Source: Candidatus Kuenenia stuttgartensis
Lineage (GTDB): Bacteria; Planctomycetota; Planctomycetia; Planctomycetales; Planctomycetaceae
Length of the DNA stretch: 34,029 bases
Direction: 5' to 3'
Assembly (NCBI GenBank): GCA_945861975.1
Contig: CAMAXD010000018.1
Location: 1 to 34,029 of the forward strand
In this document: one piece after another, positions 18,354 to 27,198 of the stretch
Position numbering within the stretch: the stretch's first letter is position 1
Layout of the letters: every line of letters begins with the position of its first letter
The notes under the pieces: model-generated
Database searches by the model: none
Told to the model about the DNA's origin: nothing
The model's input: the letters and a program-made list of their open reading frames with translations, nothing else
Translations under genes and position numbers: made by a program

Positions 18354-19859
18354 TCACGCTGGCTCCTCTGGTCTTGGCTTTGCCGGCAGCAACAGAAAAG
18401 CCAGTACGATGCCCGTCAAAATGAACAACCCGCAGACAAGAAAACTCAGCCGAAACCCCAGCGAGGTACTGTTCATCCCGAGCGCTGTCCAGCCTGAACT
18501 TTTCACGGCATCGACGATGGCCCCAAACAAGTATCCGGCCGGCGCGGCGGGAACCATCAGCATCGTGACGAAAGCCATGTTGCGTCGGAGTTGATCACGA
18601 CGTGAGGCCGACACGATGTAGTTCGGAGCATAAACCCCGACCAATTCGCCGGCTCCATGGATTCCGAAGGCAACCAGATACCACGGCCCAGTCACACACA
18701 TCGCCCAGATTTGAGCCAGCAGAAAAATCGACGCGGTCGCCAGAATTCCGACGCGAGGATTGGTGCGTGTCAGCAGCCATCCAAGCATTGCTCCGGCAAC
18801 AACTTTGAATCCAAACCGCAGCATGTTCTGAACACCGGCATACTTTTCCGGCAGATCTCCCAACGCTTCTCTGGAATACAGGTTCATGTTCGAAGGAATC
18901 ACATTGCCGGCATACACAAGGATTGTCACCACGGTCGCCAACAACAGAATGCGATGCTGGAAGACCGATCGAAAATGGGCCACAAAAGCAACGACAGCTC
19001 CGACAGCAGAAAGAATTCCCAGTACGCGAAAAACCTGTTCGGAGCTGAACGATCCTGCGGTCGCCCCATGAGACGGATCCACGGGGCTGTCAGCAGCATG
19101 CATCGATGCGATCGAGACAAGCATCAGTAGAATTCCAACAAGCAATCCCCTCACTGCCGAAAGCGGTTCTCTGGGCTGCTCATGTGCAACCGGTTGAATG
19201 ACAAACAACTGCGAGACAACTGCGGCAAGGCCCATCACTGGAACACCTGCAGCAAATAGAATGATGAAGTTGCGAGGATACGCGAGCCCATCAAAGTGCC
19301 ATCCAAACAGATCTCCGCCCAGCAAAGCGGTCTGTCCCAGCGAACCAAGAACAGCCAGCAGCGGCCCCGCACCAAAAGCCAACCCCAAAGCAAGGCCACG
19401 CCGCGACTCATCTGAGCCTCGGCCCATGACTTCCCAAAGCAACCCAATCGCGGCGGGCATTACGGCTCCGGAAACACCTCCCTGCAAAATCACCATGCCC
19501 AGCTTGATCGAATCGGAAACAGATAACGACAATGTGATGGCCAGTATCCCCAGCATGATGGCCGACGTCCCATAAAGCAGTCCCAGATTACGACGTAATG
19601 CCGCAACTCCGGGAGACAGCCACGCGTACAGAGCCGGCATGGCGGTCATCGCAAAGAACAACGTGCCCGGTAAATTTGACGTTCTGGCATCAGCTCCGAG
19701 GCGATCACATAACGAGGCTTGAGTGATCCCCACGTAAAGAACCGGGGCTGCCAGATATTGCGTTCCAGTACACAGAGCAAACAGAATGAGGTTCCGACGC
19801 TGTTCAGGCCAGGAAAGTCCACAGCCTGCGTAAGAAGTCTCGGCCGCTTGTTCGCTCAT
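18354..19859 (-). CDS. MFS-type sugar or nucleoside transporter, 501 residues
   Basis: The protein starts at ATG 19859 with GAGG 6 bases upstream. It has about twelve hydrophobic segments, for example LILFALCTGTQYLAAPVLYVGI, SAIMLGILAITLSLSV, GLLVGILLMLVSIASM, ILLLATVVTILVYAGNVIP and LSFLVCGLFILTGIVLAFLLL. A long central loop (residues about 225-280) separates the two halves, as in major facilitator permeases. The C-terminus is short and charged. I see no signature that fixes the substrate. The partner gene, a Gfo/Idh/MocA oxidoreductase 35 bases upstream on the same strand, suggests uptake of a sugar, inositol or similar polyol that the oxidoreductase then handles. It is an inner membrane protein of slightly above-average MFS length. 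Confidence 0.85.
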   Translation of the reverse strand: MSEQAAETSYAGCGLSWPEQRRNLILFALCTGTQYLAAPVLYVGITQASLCDRLGADARTSNLPGTLFFAMTAMPALYAWLSPGVAALRRNLGLLYGTSAIMLGILAITLSLSVSDSIKLGMVILQGGVSGAVMPAAIGLLWEVMGRGSDESRRGLALGLAFGAGPLLAVLGSLGQTALLGGDLFGWHFDGLAYPRNFIILFAAGVPVMGLAAVVSQLFVIQPVAHEQPREPLSAVRGLLVGILLMLVSIASMHAADSPVDPSHGATAGSFSSEQVFRVLGILSAVGAVVAFVAHFRSVFQHRILLLATVVTILVYAGNVIPSNMNLYSREALGDLPEKYAGVQNMLRFGFKVVAGAMLGWLLTRTNPRVGILATASIFLLAQIWAMCVTGPWYLVAFGIHGAGELVGVYAPNYIVSASRRDQLRRNMAFVTMLMVPAAPAGYLFGAIVDAVKSSGWTALGMNSTSLGFRLSFLVCGLFILTGIVLAFLLLPAKPRPEEPA

Positions 19860-19894
19860 TGTGATCCTCGTTTCCAGCCTGAATGAAAATCACT

Positions 19895-20932
19895 TCATAA
19901 TGGCAACGTAACCGCCTGTCCGGTTCTTGCGGAAATCAAACACGCTTCACACAGTTCCACTGCGGCTCGACCTTCAGCACCACCAACTTTCGGCGGACGC
20001 TGTTCACGTATACTGTCGATGAATTCCTGAATAACGCCGATGTGCGGAAACAATCGAATTGGCGACTTCGGCTCTTTCAGATAATCAAACCGTTCCGGAG
20101 TGTAGACCCGTTCCCATTTGTCGCCTTTGCCGACATCCAGAAACTCGAAGTTCTCCAAATCCAGCATGGCATCTCGACCAAAGACCTGAAACCGAACTTC
20201 ACTGCTTGGCAAACTGGGATTCGGCAGTTCGCCAGTGATCCACATCTGAGCCATGATATTGTCTTCAAACACAATCTGAGCCATCACTGAAAGTGGCGGT
20301 CCGACGATGTCACTGTAGGTTGTTGCCTGAGCAAACACTTTGACTGCATTGCGGCCGGTCAACCATCGCAGAAAGTCCGTGTTATGCGATGCCATCCCCA
20401 TAAAGAGCCCTCCGCCTTTGGGATCCGACATCCATGCTCGTTCATCGAAAAGCTGGCGTGACAAAGGAAGCGGAAAAGCCGAAACCGTTCGCAACATTTG
20501 AATCGGCCCGACCGTCCCATCGTCGATCAGCTCCTTGGCCTTCCGAGTAATCTTTCGAAACCGCTCGGTCTTAACCACCGAGAGATTCACATTCGCCGCT
20601 TCACAAGCCGCGATCATCGCGTCGCATTCGGCGACGGTCGGAGCCATCGGCTTTTCCGCCAGCACATGTTTCCCCGCTGCAGCCGCCATTTGAGTTAAGC
20701 TAAGCCGATCAATGTCCGGCGTCGCCAGCACGACAGCATGCACATCATCTCGTGACAGCAATGACTCAACTGTTCCCTCAGCAGAAACACTGTAATCAGC
20801 AGCCAACTGCCCCGCTCGACGCCCGCCAGCAATCGCGACCAGCCTGCATCCCTGAACATGCCTGGCAGCAACTTCGCTGTACGTCAGCCCCATGAAACCA
20901 CTGCCGATGATTCCAACCCCAATCGTCTGCAT
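19895..20932 (-). CDS. Gfo/Idh/MocA family NAD(P)-dependent oxidoreductase
   Basis: The protein has 345 residues and starts at ATG 20932. The N-terminal Rossmann fold opens with GVGIIGSGFMG (5-15). The family motif EKPMAPTVAEC follows at about 94-104, holding the catalytic/cofactor Lys of the EKP motif. The C-terminal alpha/beta domain contains MGMASHNTDFLRWLTG, where the His-Asn-x-Asp pattern corresponds to the substrate-binding/catalytic His region, and ends with AAVELCEACLISARTGQAVTLPL, a typical ending. The family oxidises or reduces sugars, inositols and related alcohols; the substrate cannot be told here. There is no Tat signal, so it is cytoplasmic, unlike many planctomycete paralogues. 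It is likely co-transcribed with the MFS gene (35-base gap). Confidence 0.92.
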   Translation of the reverse strand: MQTIGVGIIGSGFMGLTYSEVAARHVQGCRLVAIAGGRRAGQLAADYSVSAEGTVESLLSRDDVHAVVLATPDIDRLSLTQMAAAAGKHVLAEKPMAPTVAECDAMIAACEAANVNLSVVKTERFRKITRKAKELIDDGTVGPIQMLRTVSAFPLPLSRQLFDERAWMSDPKGGGLFMGMASHNTDFLRWLTGRNAVKVFAQATTYSDIVGPPLSVMAQIVFEDNIMAQMWITGELPNPSLPSSEVRFQVFGRDAMLDLENFEFLDVGKGDKWERVYTPERFDYLKEPKSPIRLFPHIGVIQEFIDSIREQRPPKVGGAEGRAAVELCEACLISARTGQAVTLPL

Positions 20933-21025
20933 GGATACTCCAAACGGGAATTATTCGAGAGAAGAAAAGAACAGTTGAAAATCAATTCATTGGTGATGCT
21001 GGATCTGTATGGCACCATCCATCGC

Positions 21026-21296
21026 TCACATCTTACCCAACTCGCTGATCACATTCCGAACACGCCAGGCCGGCCGACGGATAGCATCAGCAATCCAGAC
21101 AATGGACCATAACCCCAGAGTAATGATCGTCAACAGCATTTGTCGAAATCGACTGGTCTCGGGACGTAACGCCAGGACATGCTTGTTGCATTTCGCAACA
21201 ATACATGGTCGTCTCCTGCTGAGACACAATCTGTACAATCCGCGCTGCAACTTCCGCAGGGGTCTGTCGTTCCTGGCGTTGTGAGGGTTCATGCAT
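21026..21296 (-). pseudogene. Small zinc-ribbon plus membrane-helix gene broken by a frameshift
   Basis: Two minus-strand frames look like halves of one protein of about 89 residues. The first half (from ATG 21296) reads MHEPSQRQERQTPAEVAAR and on to ETTMYCCE. The frame then shifts near 21200 and continues CNKHVLALRPETSRF, a hydrophobic helix LLTIITLGLWSIVWIADAI and a basic end, with the stop at 21026. Restoring the frame gives a YC-C...C-x2-H-type cluster followed by one membrane helix. That layout is seen in small planctomycete proteins, an association I make from memory. Either the gene is dead or the sequence has a one-base error. I see no clear ribosome site. Confidence 0.5.
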
Positions 21297-21358
21297 CTGA
21301 ATACCCAATCTGCGGATGATCCAAAAAAATGGCGGACTGTTTTCTGGATGAGTGTCGT

Positions 21359-21400
21359 CTTTCGCTCTGGGAAAGCAACGCCACTTTCGCAGAGCGAAAG
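21359..21400. repeat. REP-like nested inverted repeat
   Basis: The perfect 11-base arms CTTTCGCTCTG (21359-21369) and CAGAGCGAAAG (21390-21400) enclose a second, inner GAAAG/CTTTC inversion. The form is that of a dispersed palindromic (REP-like) element. It is the only copy in this window. Confidence 0.65.
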
Positions 21401-21878
21401 TCAACACTCCAAAATCCAAAAACCATCAACGCAGGGCCGTCGTCTCTGTGGGTACTTCTATCGACCGACGAGTCGACGTTTCACAAACAGCAACACCAAT
21501 CTCATTTCACCCCGCACTTCTGAGACTCAGCAGGTTTCCACAAAGTGTGGAACGACAAGTACTTAAGAGGTGTAAGAGAAGGTCGGGACAACAGGACGGC
21601 TATTGAACTTTTCAGGCAGGGGCTGATCAGGGTGGGCACCCGGTCTCCGACGGCGAATTGACGACGGAAAGCCAAAGCAAGATTGAGGAGTTCAAGGTCA
21701 CTTTCCCGGTGAAAAAAGAAGCCTGCGCGGAAAGTAAAGGGCACGGCTCGATGTTGTTAACCTGATCGGCCCGCTCGCACAACCGTCCAGAAAGCTCCCC
21801 AAGGTAGTTTCAACTCGATTACCGGATGTGTCGATCGAGGCAGCATGCGCATCAAGAGGTTACGTCGATCTCCTGTCA
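21401..21878. other. Gap in the decayed zone, no supported gene
   Basis: Open frames here (for example minus strand 21502-21744) are short, with mixed composition and no domain I recognise. They may be further remnants, but I cannot support a call. Confidence 0.35.
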
Positions 21879-22277
21879 TCACGATTTGACCCTCTGGATC
21901 CACTTTCGAGTCAGAAACGAGTTCCAAACGAACAGCAAAATCGCGTCCTGATCCTCTCCATCTAGCCCGATACTATCAGTCGCTTCTCGACTCCGGCAAG
22001 TTCGAAAGCCGGGCGGCATAAACGTGGAGGCTGATAGCTCGAATGTGCTGCCATCGCGACTCCACATCAGTTGCACTTCGCTCAATGGTCCGGGACGCTT
22101 CCACTCCGTGATGTTCTTCCGCAGCTTTTCGGGGTCAGGCAACTGCGCCATGGCGGCCGACCATTCGCGATCGTTATACATGCCGGGAAAGCCAAGGGAC
22201 ATGCGCGGCGCGCGGTGTAGTGGCGGACGCCGTGGGTGTAGAACTGTGCCGACGGCTTTGACGCGTAACTCAGCCAC
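21879..22277 (-). pseudogene. Fragment of a larger planctomycete-type protein (glycosidase-like)
   Basis: The open frame of 132 residues looks like the interior of a longer protein rather than a complete gene. It contains LHRAPRMSLGFPGMYNDREW, then LPDPEKLRKNITEW, and VQLMWSRDGSTFELSAS...FMPPGF. From memory, blocks of the kind HRAPxxxLGFPxRY ... LMxSRDGxxF ... PG occur in order in secreted proteins of several hundred residues in this phylum, related to five-bladed beta-propeller glycosidases. The start is unclear, there is no signal peptide, and the C-terminal part degenerates (LLFVWNSFLTRKWIQRVKS). It lies next to a broken transposase, consistent with gene decay after insertion. Confidence 0.4.
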
Positions 22278-22408
22278 GTCCCCAGGGTTCTTCAGCCTGT
22301 TAATTTAATCCACTATAGCCTTACGCAGTTCTATTAACTCTGGGCTTATTGTTGTACTGCCTTATTCATCGGCCACCTGAAGCGCACCGAATGCACGGAC
22401 GAAGGTCA

Positions 22409-23244
22409 ATGTCGCAAAAATCGTTCAACGAAAGCTACTGGCAATCGCCACCGGGCAAGAGAATTCAGATACTTCTGATCCCAATCAGCCTCGAAGAAAG
22501 GATTCCGGACGATCATCCCGACCGGCTGCGCGATGGGATTCTCGACGGGCTCGACTGGACCGCATGGGAAAGTAGGTACAGAGGAAGAATCGGCCAGCCG
22601 CCGATTCACCCGAGCATCCTGTGCAAGGTTCTGCTGTTCGCCATGATCCGCCGCGTACGCAGTTCGCGAATCATGGAATATCAGATCGAATACTCGGTCG
22701 ATTTCATGTGGCTGGTCTCGGGCCGCACCATCGATCACAGCACGATCAGCAACTTTCGTCGCGAGCACAAGAAGGAACTCAGGGACATCCACCGGCAGAT
22801 ACTTCGCGTCGCGATCGGCATGGGTATCGCGAAACTGTCGGAACTGTGCATCGACGGGATGCGAATTCGAGCCAACGCCAGCCGCCACAAGACTGGATAG
22901 CAGATCGCGTCGAAAAACTGTTGAAGGAACTCGACGTTCAGATCGAAACGGCGATGGCCAAACTGGAAACTTTTGAGCGACAGGTGGCCGAAAGGATCGA
23001 ATAGCAACTGTACGATAATTTTCAGTCTGTTTATGCGATTGGGCTTGGCCAATTAAGAAAGCTCGACGCTTGGATTCTGCCGACGTCGCCAAAACAGGCA
23101 TGGTCCGTTTATGAATCAGAATGTCGGCGACGGAGTCAGAAGAGCGGAGGCATCAAACCGACGGTGATCGCCCGAGGGGCAGGGTGGCACAACGTCTTCA
23201 AGGAAGTTCGACGGAAGGATGCGTTGCGGACTCAAGACCACTAA
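22409..23244 (+). pseudogene. IS1182-type transposase, frameshifted and interrupted
   Basis: From ATG 22409 the frame codes a transposase N-terminus of the IS1182/DUF772 kind: DHPDRLRDGILDGLDWTAW, QPPIHPSILCKVLLFAMIR, YSVDFMWLVSGRTIDHSTIS, NFRREHKKELRDI and CIDGMRIRANASRHKT. It ends at TAG 22898-22900. The continuation lies in another frame (WIADRVEKLLKELDVQI..., as expected after RANASRH), which meets TAG at 23002-23004. It goes on as QLYDNFQSVYAIGLGQLRKLDAWI before losing resemblance; the stop is at 23242. The catalytic C-terminal half is missing. I found no terminal inverted repeats or target duplication. It is a dead insertion sequence remnant and cannot move by itself. Confidence 0.75.
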
Positions 23245-23415
23245 CCCACATTGCGGACAGCGACTGGAGCAAACGAGACTGGCTCCGACTGAAATACAAT
23301 CTTCAAAATGACTTACAGCAGGCGGGATCGCCGTCCCATCTGCGATGTGTGCAATGTGGGCTCAGTTCGCGTATGCAAAAGATCAGTCAACCGGCTATCA
23401 GGTTGCTCCACCAGT

Positions 23416-24417
23416 TCAGACACTTAGCCAGCCAGCTTCCACCTGTTGCCGAAAGAAGACCAGAGACTCTTTGACGGCAGTCAGCAATGGCGTATGCGGC
23501 GCCGAAGGAAATGCGTTCAGGAATGGTTCAAACTCGAGGTCGCAGATGAACGGCACTTCTGCATCTCCGATCGAGATCTGGACGTCTTCACCGTAGCCAA
23601 GTTCCGCTGCAGCCTGATGCAATGTCTCCACGAACTTTCGAGTATCCACAGTGTGACTGGGGAGTGTGAAGACGCCATACTCGGAGAATGGAGCCATGAG
23701 TGCGTTGCCAAAAGCGGCACCCACATCAGGCGAAAAAAGATAATCCTGTCGACTCTTAAAAGGAATCTCATAGGCTTTTCGCAAAGCCACATGCTTCATG
23801 GCTGTCGTCGGGGCTGCAGTTAGCCCGGCATCTCGCCCCGGCCCAAAGAGTACACCAGGGCGAATGCAGAGTGAGGGAATGCCGGTCTCCTGGAACAGAA
23901 AACGCGTGATCTGTTCTCCGGTGAGTTTCCACGCGCCGTAGACATTCACGGGAGCAGTCTCCGCCAGCATCGGCACTTCAGGTCCGGGGTACGAACGACG
24001 TGGGCCGTAAACGGCAACGGAACTTGCGAACACGAAGCGGCTGAGTGCGGGCCTGCATTTCTTGACGGCCTCAATCAGATTCTGAGTTCCCGCAAGATTA
24101 ATCTGCAGGCCAAGATCCCGATTCGCATCGCAATCGGGTGTCTGCAGAGCAGCCAGATGTACAACACGAGTCACGTCATGAGCCCGGAGAACTCTATCCA
24201 GTTGTTGTTGATCTCGGACGTCAAGAGGAACACAGACGAGGCGTGACAGAGTCGAATCGCCAAACAACCGATAGATTCTCGCGGCCGTTACCTCACGTGT
24301 ACCAACAATCACGGTCGCATCTGTGTTTGACAGTAACCATTTGACGACCTGAGTTCCAATGCAGCCAAACCCACCGGTCACAAGAATTCGTTCACATGTC
24401 GATTCTATCACTGACAA
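23416..24417 (-). CDS. NAD-dependent epimerase/dehydratase (extended SDR)
   Basis: The protein has 333 residues. The start is TTG 24417, supported by AAGGAG 9 bases upstream; a GTG 6 bases further in is the only near alternative. The Rossmann motif GGFGCIG (15-21) binds NAD(P). The active site has the Ser region VFASSVAVYG (about 129-138) and Y160-x3-K164 (VYGAWK), so the catalytic Ser/Tyr/Lys set is present. Further family features are PLDVRD (Asp of the adenine pocket), VVHLAALQTP and RPGVLFGPGR. Such enzymes epimerise, dehydrate or reduce nucleotide sugars or related compounds; the substrate is not evident. The gene stands alone, between the decayed IS zone and a gap. It appears intact and cytoplasmic. 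Confidence 0.9.
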   Translation of the reverse strand: MSVIESTCERILVTGGFGCIGTQVVKWLLSNTDATVIVGTREVTAARIYRLFGDSTLSRLVCVPLDVRDQQQLDRVLRAHDVTRVVHLAALQTPDCDANRDLGLQINLAGTQNLIEAVKKCRPALSRFVFASSVAVYGPRRSYPGPEVPMLAETAPVNVYGAWKLTGEQITRFLFQETGIPSLCIRPGVLFGPGRDAGLTAAPTTAMKHVALRKAYEIPFKSRQDYLFSPDVGAAFGNALMAPFSEYGVFTLPSHTVDTRKFVETLHQAAAELGYGEDVQISIGDAEVPFICDLEFEPFLNAFPSAPHTPLLTAVKESLVFFRQQVEAGWLSV

Positions 24418-24426
24418 TACGTCCTT

Positions 24427-24432
24427 CTCCTT
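24427..24432 (-). promoter_or_regulatory. Ribosome binding site supporting a TTG start
   Basis: AAGGAG on the minus strand lies 9 bases before TTG 24417. No ATG is available between this site and the Rossmann motif, so TTG (or the nearby GTG) must initiate. Confidence 0.6.
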
Positions 24433-24934
24433 TGCGACGAGCGAAATTGTTTTCGGAGTCGCAGTTGCCGGTTTGTTGATGAAGTGTTCAATTCAGCGTA
24501 CTTGATTCCAGATTGGTTCACATCTTCGTTTAACGCCGAGCCGGAGGCGACCAACTTCTGCGTTAATCACCCGTTTGTCAATTCAACTTTGTAGCTCAGC
24601 CTTCAATCGGTTTTTGCTGACTGATGGTCGGTGAGTTCCGGCAGAAGCGGGGACTAAGAACGAGTCGTCAACGAAACTGATAACCTGATCGCGTTTACCA
24701 GCATCCATGACTGGATGATAGAACCGACGACTATCAACAGCCAGGCATCCCGACGATCCGGGCTCCTTGGAGATTCCAGAAACCATCAAGATTCCAAAGA
24801 ACACGGTTCGACAATTCGTTTGAACAAAACGGGAAACGGATTATCCTTGCGATGGGCGTCGAGCCGTCTCGACTGTCGCCTGCTCCAGAATGCAGAGAAA
24901 CCTTAAACCCGCGTGATATACGGACAACCGCACG
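24433..24934. other. Divergent intergenic region, no supported gene
   Basis: These 502 bases separate the epimerase (leftwards) from the acyltransferase (rightwards) and should contain both promoters. A minus-strand frame at 24583-24804 has no recognisable domain and I do not call it. I see no hairpin. Confidence 0.35.
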
Positions 24935-25738
24935 ATGATCCCTGACGAATCGCTCCCTCCGATCGCCGCTGGATCAGGGCGAGCCGAAGTCATCGTGGAC
25001 GAAGCTCCTATGTCCGGTCGATTCAATATGGCGATGGACGCGGCCATGCTGGAGTTGGGAGCGACCCGCGACGTTTCAGTGATTCGAATCTACCGATGGT
25101 GTGAACCGACGGTCTCACTGGGCTATTTTCAAGGAGCAGGGGTTCAGCACGAGTCGCCTTTTCCTGGACTGCCGACAGTTCGCAGGCTTTCGGGCGGTGG
25201 AGCGATCCTGCATGATCTGGAAATCACATATTCGTGTACACTCCCGGCCAGCCATCCGGTGCGGCAGGATCCCTCCGAACTCTACGGAGTTATCCACCGT
25301 AGTTTGATCAAGCTGCTGCGGGAATGTGGAGCTAAATGCTTGCTGCGGAGCGATTTCGACGCGAATCAGGCGGCGAAACTTCGAGCTGGCGAGAAGTCCG
25401 GAAACGAGAACGCTCGCCCCAACGCAGAACCGTTCCTGTGCTTCTTGCGGAGCAATCCCAACGATATCGTGCATGAGCGTGGTACCAAGATTGTCGGAAG
25501 TGCCCAGAGGAGGCGAAAAGGCATCACCCTGCAACACGGCAGTATTCTGTTGTCGGCATCGAACGTTTGCCCGACGGTTGAAGGGATTCGGCAACTCTCG
25601 CACGAGTTCGATATTGCTCGATTCTACACAGGGCTGCCAGGCGGGATCGCCGCTTCAATCGAACGGGAATGGACGATTCGCCCTTATTCTGATTTGGAGA
25701 GATCAATTTCCTCGGAATTTCTCTCCAATCCGGCCTAA
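24935..25738 (+). CDS. Lipoate ligase/octanoyltransferase family protein (LplA/LipM-type)
   Basis: The protein has 267 residues and belongs to the biotin/lipoate A/B ligase fold. Seen are an N-terminal NMAMDAAMLE helix (31-40), LGYFQ (62-66), the hallmark RRLSGGGAILHD (83-94) that contacts the lipoyl/octanoyl chain, C169 in PFLCFLRSNP and the acyl-binding K185 in GTKIVGSAQRR, then HGSILL. A Cys at that place and the absence of the C-terminal accessory domain of LplA favour the LipM octanoyltransferase group. LipM moves octanoate from acyl carrier protein to the lipoyl domain of GcvH or 2-oxoacid dehydrogenase subunits. I withhold a symbol because ligase and transferase cannot be told apart by eye. 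It is cytoplasmic and stands alone; lipA is not in the window. Confidence 0.85.
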   Translation: MIPDESLPPIAAGSGRAEVIVDEAPMSGRFNMAMDAAMLELGATRDVSVIRIYRWCEPTVSLGYFQGAGVQHESPFPGLPTVRRLSGGGAILHDLEITYSCTLPASHPVRQDPSELYGVIHRSLIKLLRECGAKCLLRSDFDANQAAKLRAGEKSGNENARPNAEPFLCFLRSNPNDIVHERGTKIVGSAQRRRKGITLQHGSILLSASNVCPTVEGIRQLSHEFDIARFYTGLPGGIAASIEREWTIRPYSDLERSISSEFLSNPA

Positions 25739-26154
25739 GGTTGAAGTGGGAAAGTGACGACCGTTCGCCATGAAGGTGGTTTGGCCCCAGGGCTTTTTCA
25801 ACTTCGTCGAGCTATCAGGCACTATTCGATGTGGTTCTGGTTTCCGAATTTACAATTTCCTGCCGATACTTCAGCCGACAAATCGTTATTTCATGTGGCT
25901 CTGGGATTTCAGAAAACGAAGTCCGCATCACCACAAAGATGTGCGGTTTATGACCTTGGGTCGTCCTGAACTCGTGTCGGCATGATTTTTCGACAATTTT
26001 GCGACCTTGGCGGGCCTTTTTATGCTGGCAGTTGTAAAACGGATTGCTACATTCTTGTTCCAACTAACTTGACCACATCTTGTCTATACGCGCCGAGATA
26101 CTTTGTTCGCGAGCCTCTCGGAAGGGCTTCTCATTCGTTCGGAGTTTCCCACTT
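25739..26154. other. Intergenic region before the FHA gene
   Basis: These 416 bases contain short open frames on both strands (for example + 25770-25985) without domains or ribosome sites. GGAG at 26141-26144 belongs to the FHA gene. The stretch is T-rich after 25980, which could hold its promoter, but I cannot place elements. Confidence 0.35.
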
Positions 26155-27090
26155 ATGGTCGCAGCGGAACTGAAAGTTGTCGGCGGTAAACACGCCGGCC
26201 AGGTCATTCCCCTGAATCGGCGCAAGTTTCTGATCGGTCGGGAGCAGGATTGCCAGCTCCGCCCGAACAGCGATATGGTCAGCCGTCACCATTGCGTTTT
26301 CAGCATTGATGATTTCTCTGTGCGTCTCAGGGACTTGGGCAGCACCAATGGGACATTGGTGAATGGTGAGCGGATCCGTAAGGAAACGGTTCTTTCATCG
26401 GGCGACAGAATCCTTATCGGAAATCTCGATTTTGAACTGGTGATTCGCCAAGGTGTCAGTCTGCCTGATTCGGATAGCAAGACAATGCCTCCGATCCCTT
26501 TGACAAACGAAGACACTCAGGTCAACTCCCGCACAGTGCTGGAAATGCCAACAACGCCGATTGCGGCTGCGGAGCCAGTGATTTCAAAAGCTCCCGAGAC
26601 AACTCAGGTTGTGCCGATTCAAAGCATTGCTGAGGCCTCCCTAACGGCTGCCGCTCCAGTGGTCAGCACGGCGGAGACAATGGTGATGCCGCCGCAGGGG
26701 CAGATGATGCCCGGACAGTATCCATACCAGCCAATGATGAATCCCATGATGCAACCAATGATGCAGCCCATGGGTTATCCCGGCGGAATGTACGGTGGCA
26801 TGCCTTATCAGCAGATGATGCCAGGATACGGTCAAATGTATCCTCAAATGATGCCACAAATGGGCTATCCGATGCAGGGACAGCCGGTTGCCCCTGCTGC
26901 TCCAACTCCAGCTCCAGCGGCCGCTGCAGGAATTGAGGTTGCATTGCCGGATCCCTCGCTCACCGGTGCTAAAGAAAGCGAAGCGCCCAAGGGCAGCTCC
27001 GGGGCATCATCCTCTGACAGCACAAAGCCAACAGGTGCAGCCGACGCGATCATCAAACAGTACATGGGGCGTCGCCCCGGCAATAGTTAA
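26155..27090 (+). CDS. FHA-domain protein with Met/Pro/Gln-rich middle region
   Basis: The start ATG 26155 is set by GGAG 10 bases upstream and by the domain edge (311 residues). FHA domains bind phosphothreonine peptides. Here the domain spans about residues 5-97 with the key residues R29 (LIGRE), S43-R-H (MVSRHHC) and N65-G (LGSTNGTLVNG), so phosphopeptide binding should be intact. Residues about 100-180 form an acidic/Pro linker. Residues about 180-250 are a low-complexity tract of repeated MMxPMMQPM, GGMYGGMPYQQ and QMMPQMGYP. A short conserved-looking end (DAIIKQYMGRRPG) closes the protein. No membrane segment is seen. It likely docks Ser/Thr-kinase-phosphorylated partners, with the tail as a flexible or phase-separating segment (inference). 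A hairpin terminator follows, then the 75-residue gene. Confidence 0.92.
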   Translation: MVAAELKVVGGKHAGQVIPLNRRKFLIGREQDCQLRPNSDMVSRHHCVFSIDDFSVRLRDLGSTNGTLVNGERIRKETVLSSGDRILIGNLDFELVIRQGVSLPDSDSKTMPPIPLTNEDTQVNSRTVLEMPTTPIAAAEPVISKAPETTQVVPIQSIAEASLTAAAPVVSTAETMVMPPQGQMMPGQYPYQPMMNPMMQPMMQPMGYPGGMYGGMPYQQMMPGYGQMYPQMMPQMGYPMQGQPVAPAAPTPAPAAAAGIEVALPDPSLTGAKESEAPKGSSGASSSDSTKPTGAADAIIKQYMGRRPGNS

Positions 27091-27114
27091 TTAAATGTAA
27101 AGCATGGACACCAT

Positions 27115-27153
27115 ACGGGCTTGCGGATTTCCACAAGCCCGTCTTCGTTTGTT
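27115..27153 (+). terminator. Hairpin terminator after the FHA gene
   Basis: The 9-base arms ACGGGCTTG (27115-27123) and CAAGCCCGT (27134-27142) are perfect with a 10-base loop. They are followed by CTTCGTTTGTT, 25 bases after the FHA stop. Confidence 0.65.
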
Positions 27154-27198
27154 GAGACTCCGCCAAGCGGAGATCACGATCTCGGGAGAAGACGAGTC

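Noticed and set aside
22880-22910. Programmed frameshift in the transposase
   Set aside because: No slippery heptamer of the usual A6G type is seen, IS1182-type transposases are normally one frame, and a second in-frame stop follows at 23002. Decay is the simpler reading.
24583-24804. Minus-strand frame of 73 residues in the gap before the acyltransferase
   Set aside because: There is no motif or ribosome site, and the composition is like that of other gaps here.
25770-25985. Plus-strand frame of 71 residues (MKVVWPQGFFNF...)
   Set aside because: It has plausible codons but no ribosome site, domain or neighbour link, and competing frames exist on both strands.
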